Shown piece after piece: positions 63,575 to 64,000 of a DNA stretch of 64,000 nt (its first letter is position 1; each line of letters begins with the position of its first letter). The notes beneath the pieces were generated by a model, which was given only the letters and a program-made list of their open reading frames with translations, had not been told where the DNA came from and ran no database searches. The stretch comes from Ectobius pallidus (Eukaryota > Arthropoda > Insecta > Blattodea > Ectobiidae), in contig CAXKWD010000011.1 in the NCBI GenBank assembly GCA_964059195.1, positions 9,626,366 through 9,690,365 of the forward strand, in the 5' to 3' direction. The position numbers were made by a program, and so were the translations under genes.

Positions 63575-63649
63575 CTGAAAATATTATTTTATATCACTCA
63601 ATTGAACTTAGTTTGCAATTTGTCTAGACCTTGCAAAATACCGACAATT

Positions 63650-63858
63650 TGTTATGGATATTTAACTATGCCTGTGTACTGCTACATAGGCACAGAACCA
63701 TTGCCTGAGTGCCAGGAGATCTTTTACATGCCTGTAAAGTTACAGACATGGGACTGTCACATTTACTTATACGTATTGTTACATATACCTGGACTGGGAT
63801 TGAACCCACAAACTTTAAAACAGAAAGCCAGTGACTAACCAACTGTCCCACCCAGGAG
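63650..63858 (-). mobile_element. tRNA-derived SINE family B, copy 2
   Basis: On minus: TCCTGGGTGGGACAGTTGGT head (from 63858), A-box about 63850-63827, B-box GGTTCAATCCC at 63806-63796. Longer tRNA-unrelated part than copy 1. Lies just upstream of Nipped-B window exon 1. Confidence 0.68.
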
Positions 63859-64000
63859 GACATTTTTAAAGCACATACATTAAACTCCCAATTATTTATG
63901 AACTGGGTGGCATGGCAACACTGGATAAGCAGATTTTGTAGATAATCCACTAAATGTCCGAAAGAGGGCAATAATCGACACTAATATGCTTTTAAACAAT

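Noticed and set aside
62552..62607. tRNA gene on minus strand
   Set aside because: A and B boxes are present but acceptor and anticodon stems do not form a full cloverleaf and a similar copy lies 1.2 kb away, so a SINE is the better reading.
63098..63489. Long plus-strand ORFs (74 and 117 codons), glycine/threonine-rich
   Set aside because: They are shadows of the proline-rich Nipped-B exon on the other strand.
1..64000. CRISPR arrays, bacterial operons, prophage
   Set aside because: No spaced direct repeats; split exons with spliceosomal borders show a eukaryotic nuclear locus.

Overview
This is animal DNA, most likely from an insect with a large, AT-rich, transposon-filled genome. The evidence is small coding exons with consensus GT/AG splice sites, kilobase introns, and mariner, pogo-like, hAT-like and LINE debris typical of insects. 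The species cannot be fixed from the sequence; a cockroach- or termite-like genome would fit but is not shown.

One host gene fills the window. It is the cohesin loader Nipped-B (NIPBL/SCC2), transcribed on the minus strand from beyond the right edge to a stop codon at 2616-2614. I placed 28 coding exons between 63574 and 2614. Every junction keeps the reading frame and every exon is bordered by AG and GT, giving 2083 residues. The missing N-terminus, which should hold the MAU2-binding part, lies to the right of the window. The order along the protein is: a proline-rich disordered segment; charged linkers; the long HEAT-repeat array with strong matches to vertebrate NIPBL; and acidic then basic low-complexity C-terminal exons.

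The introns are a catalogue of mobile elements. Non-LTR retrotransposons include one copy with an intact 935-codon endonuclease/reverse-transcriptase ORF (12251-15058), two decayed relatives (about 55.2-55.7 kb and 59.5-60.3 kb), an RTE-like 3' fragment with a target duplication (7.8-8.3 kb) and a probable 3' end at the left edge. A 4.9-kb LTR element without pol (25898-30748) has two LTRs that look identical. DNA elements include pogo/Tc1-mariner-like TIR elements flanked by TA, four elements sharing CCGTAT-type ends, two mariner deletion derivatives, a mariner 3' fragment, a hAT-like MITE with an 8-bp duplication, TTAA-flanked elements and several fold-back structures. At least two tRNA-type SINE families are present in two copies each.

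The most unusual item is a 1.46-kb TTAA-flanked TIR element (52799-54260). It carries a THAP-domain reading frame on the plus strand and, converging on it, a 133-codon ORF with a cysteine pattern like the C-terminal zinc domain of P2X7 receptors. The next most unusual are a near-perfect 62-bp-arm hairpin (43444-43597), a nested-palindrome element (47411-47688) and a head-to-head mariner palindrome (38399-39008).
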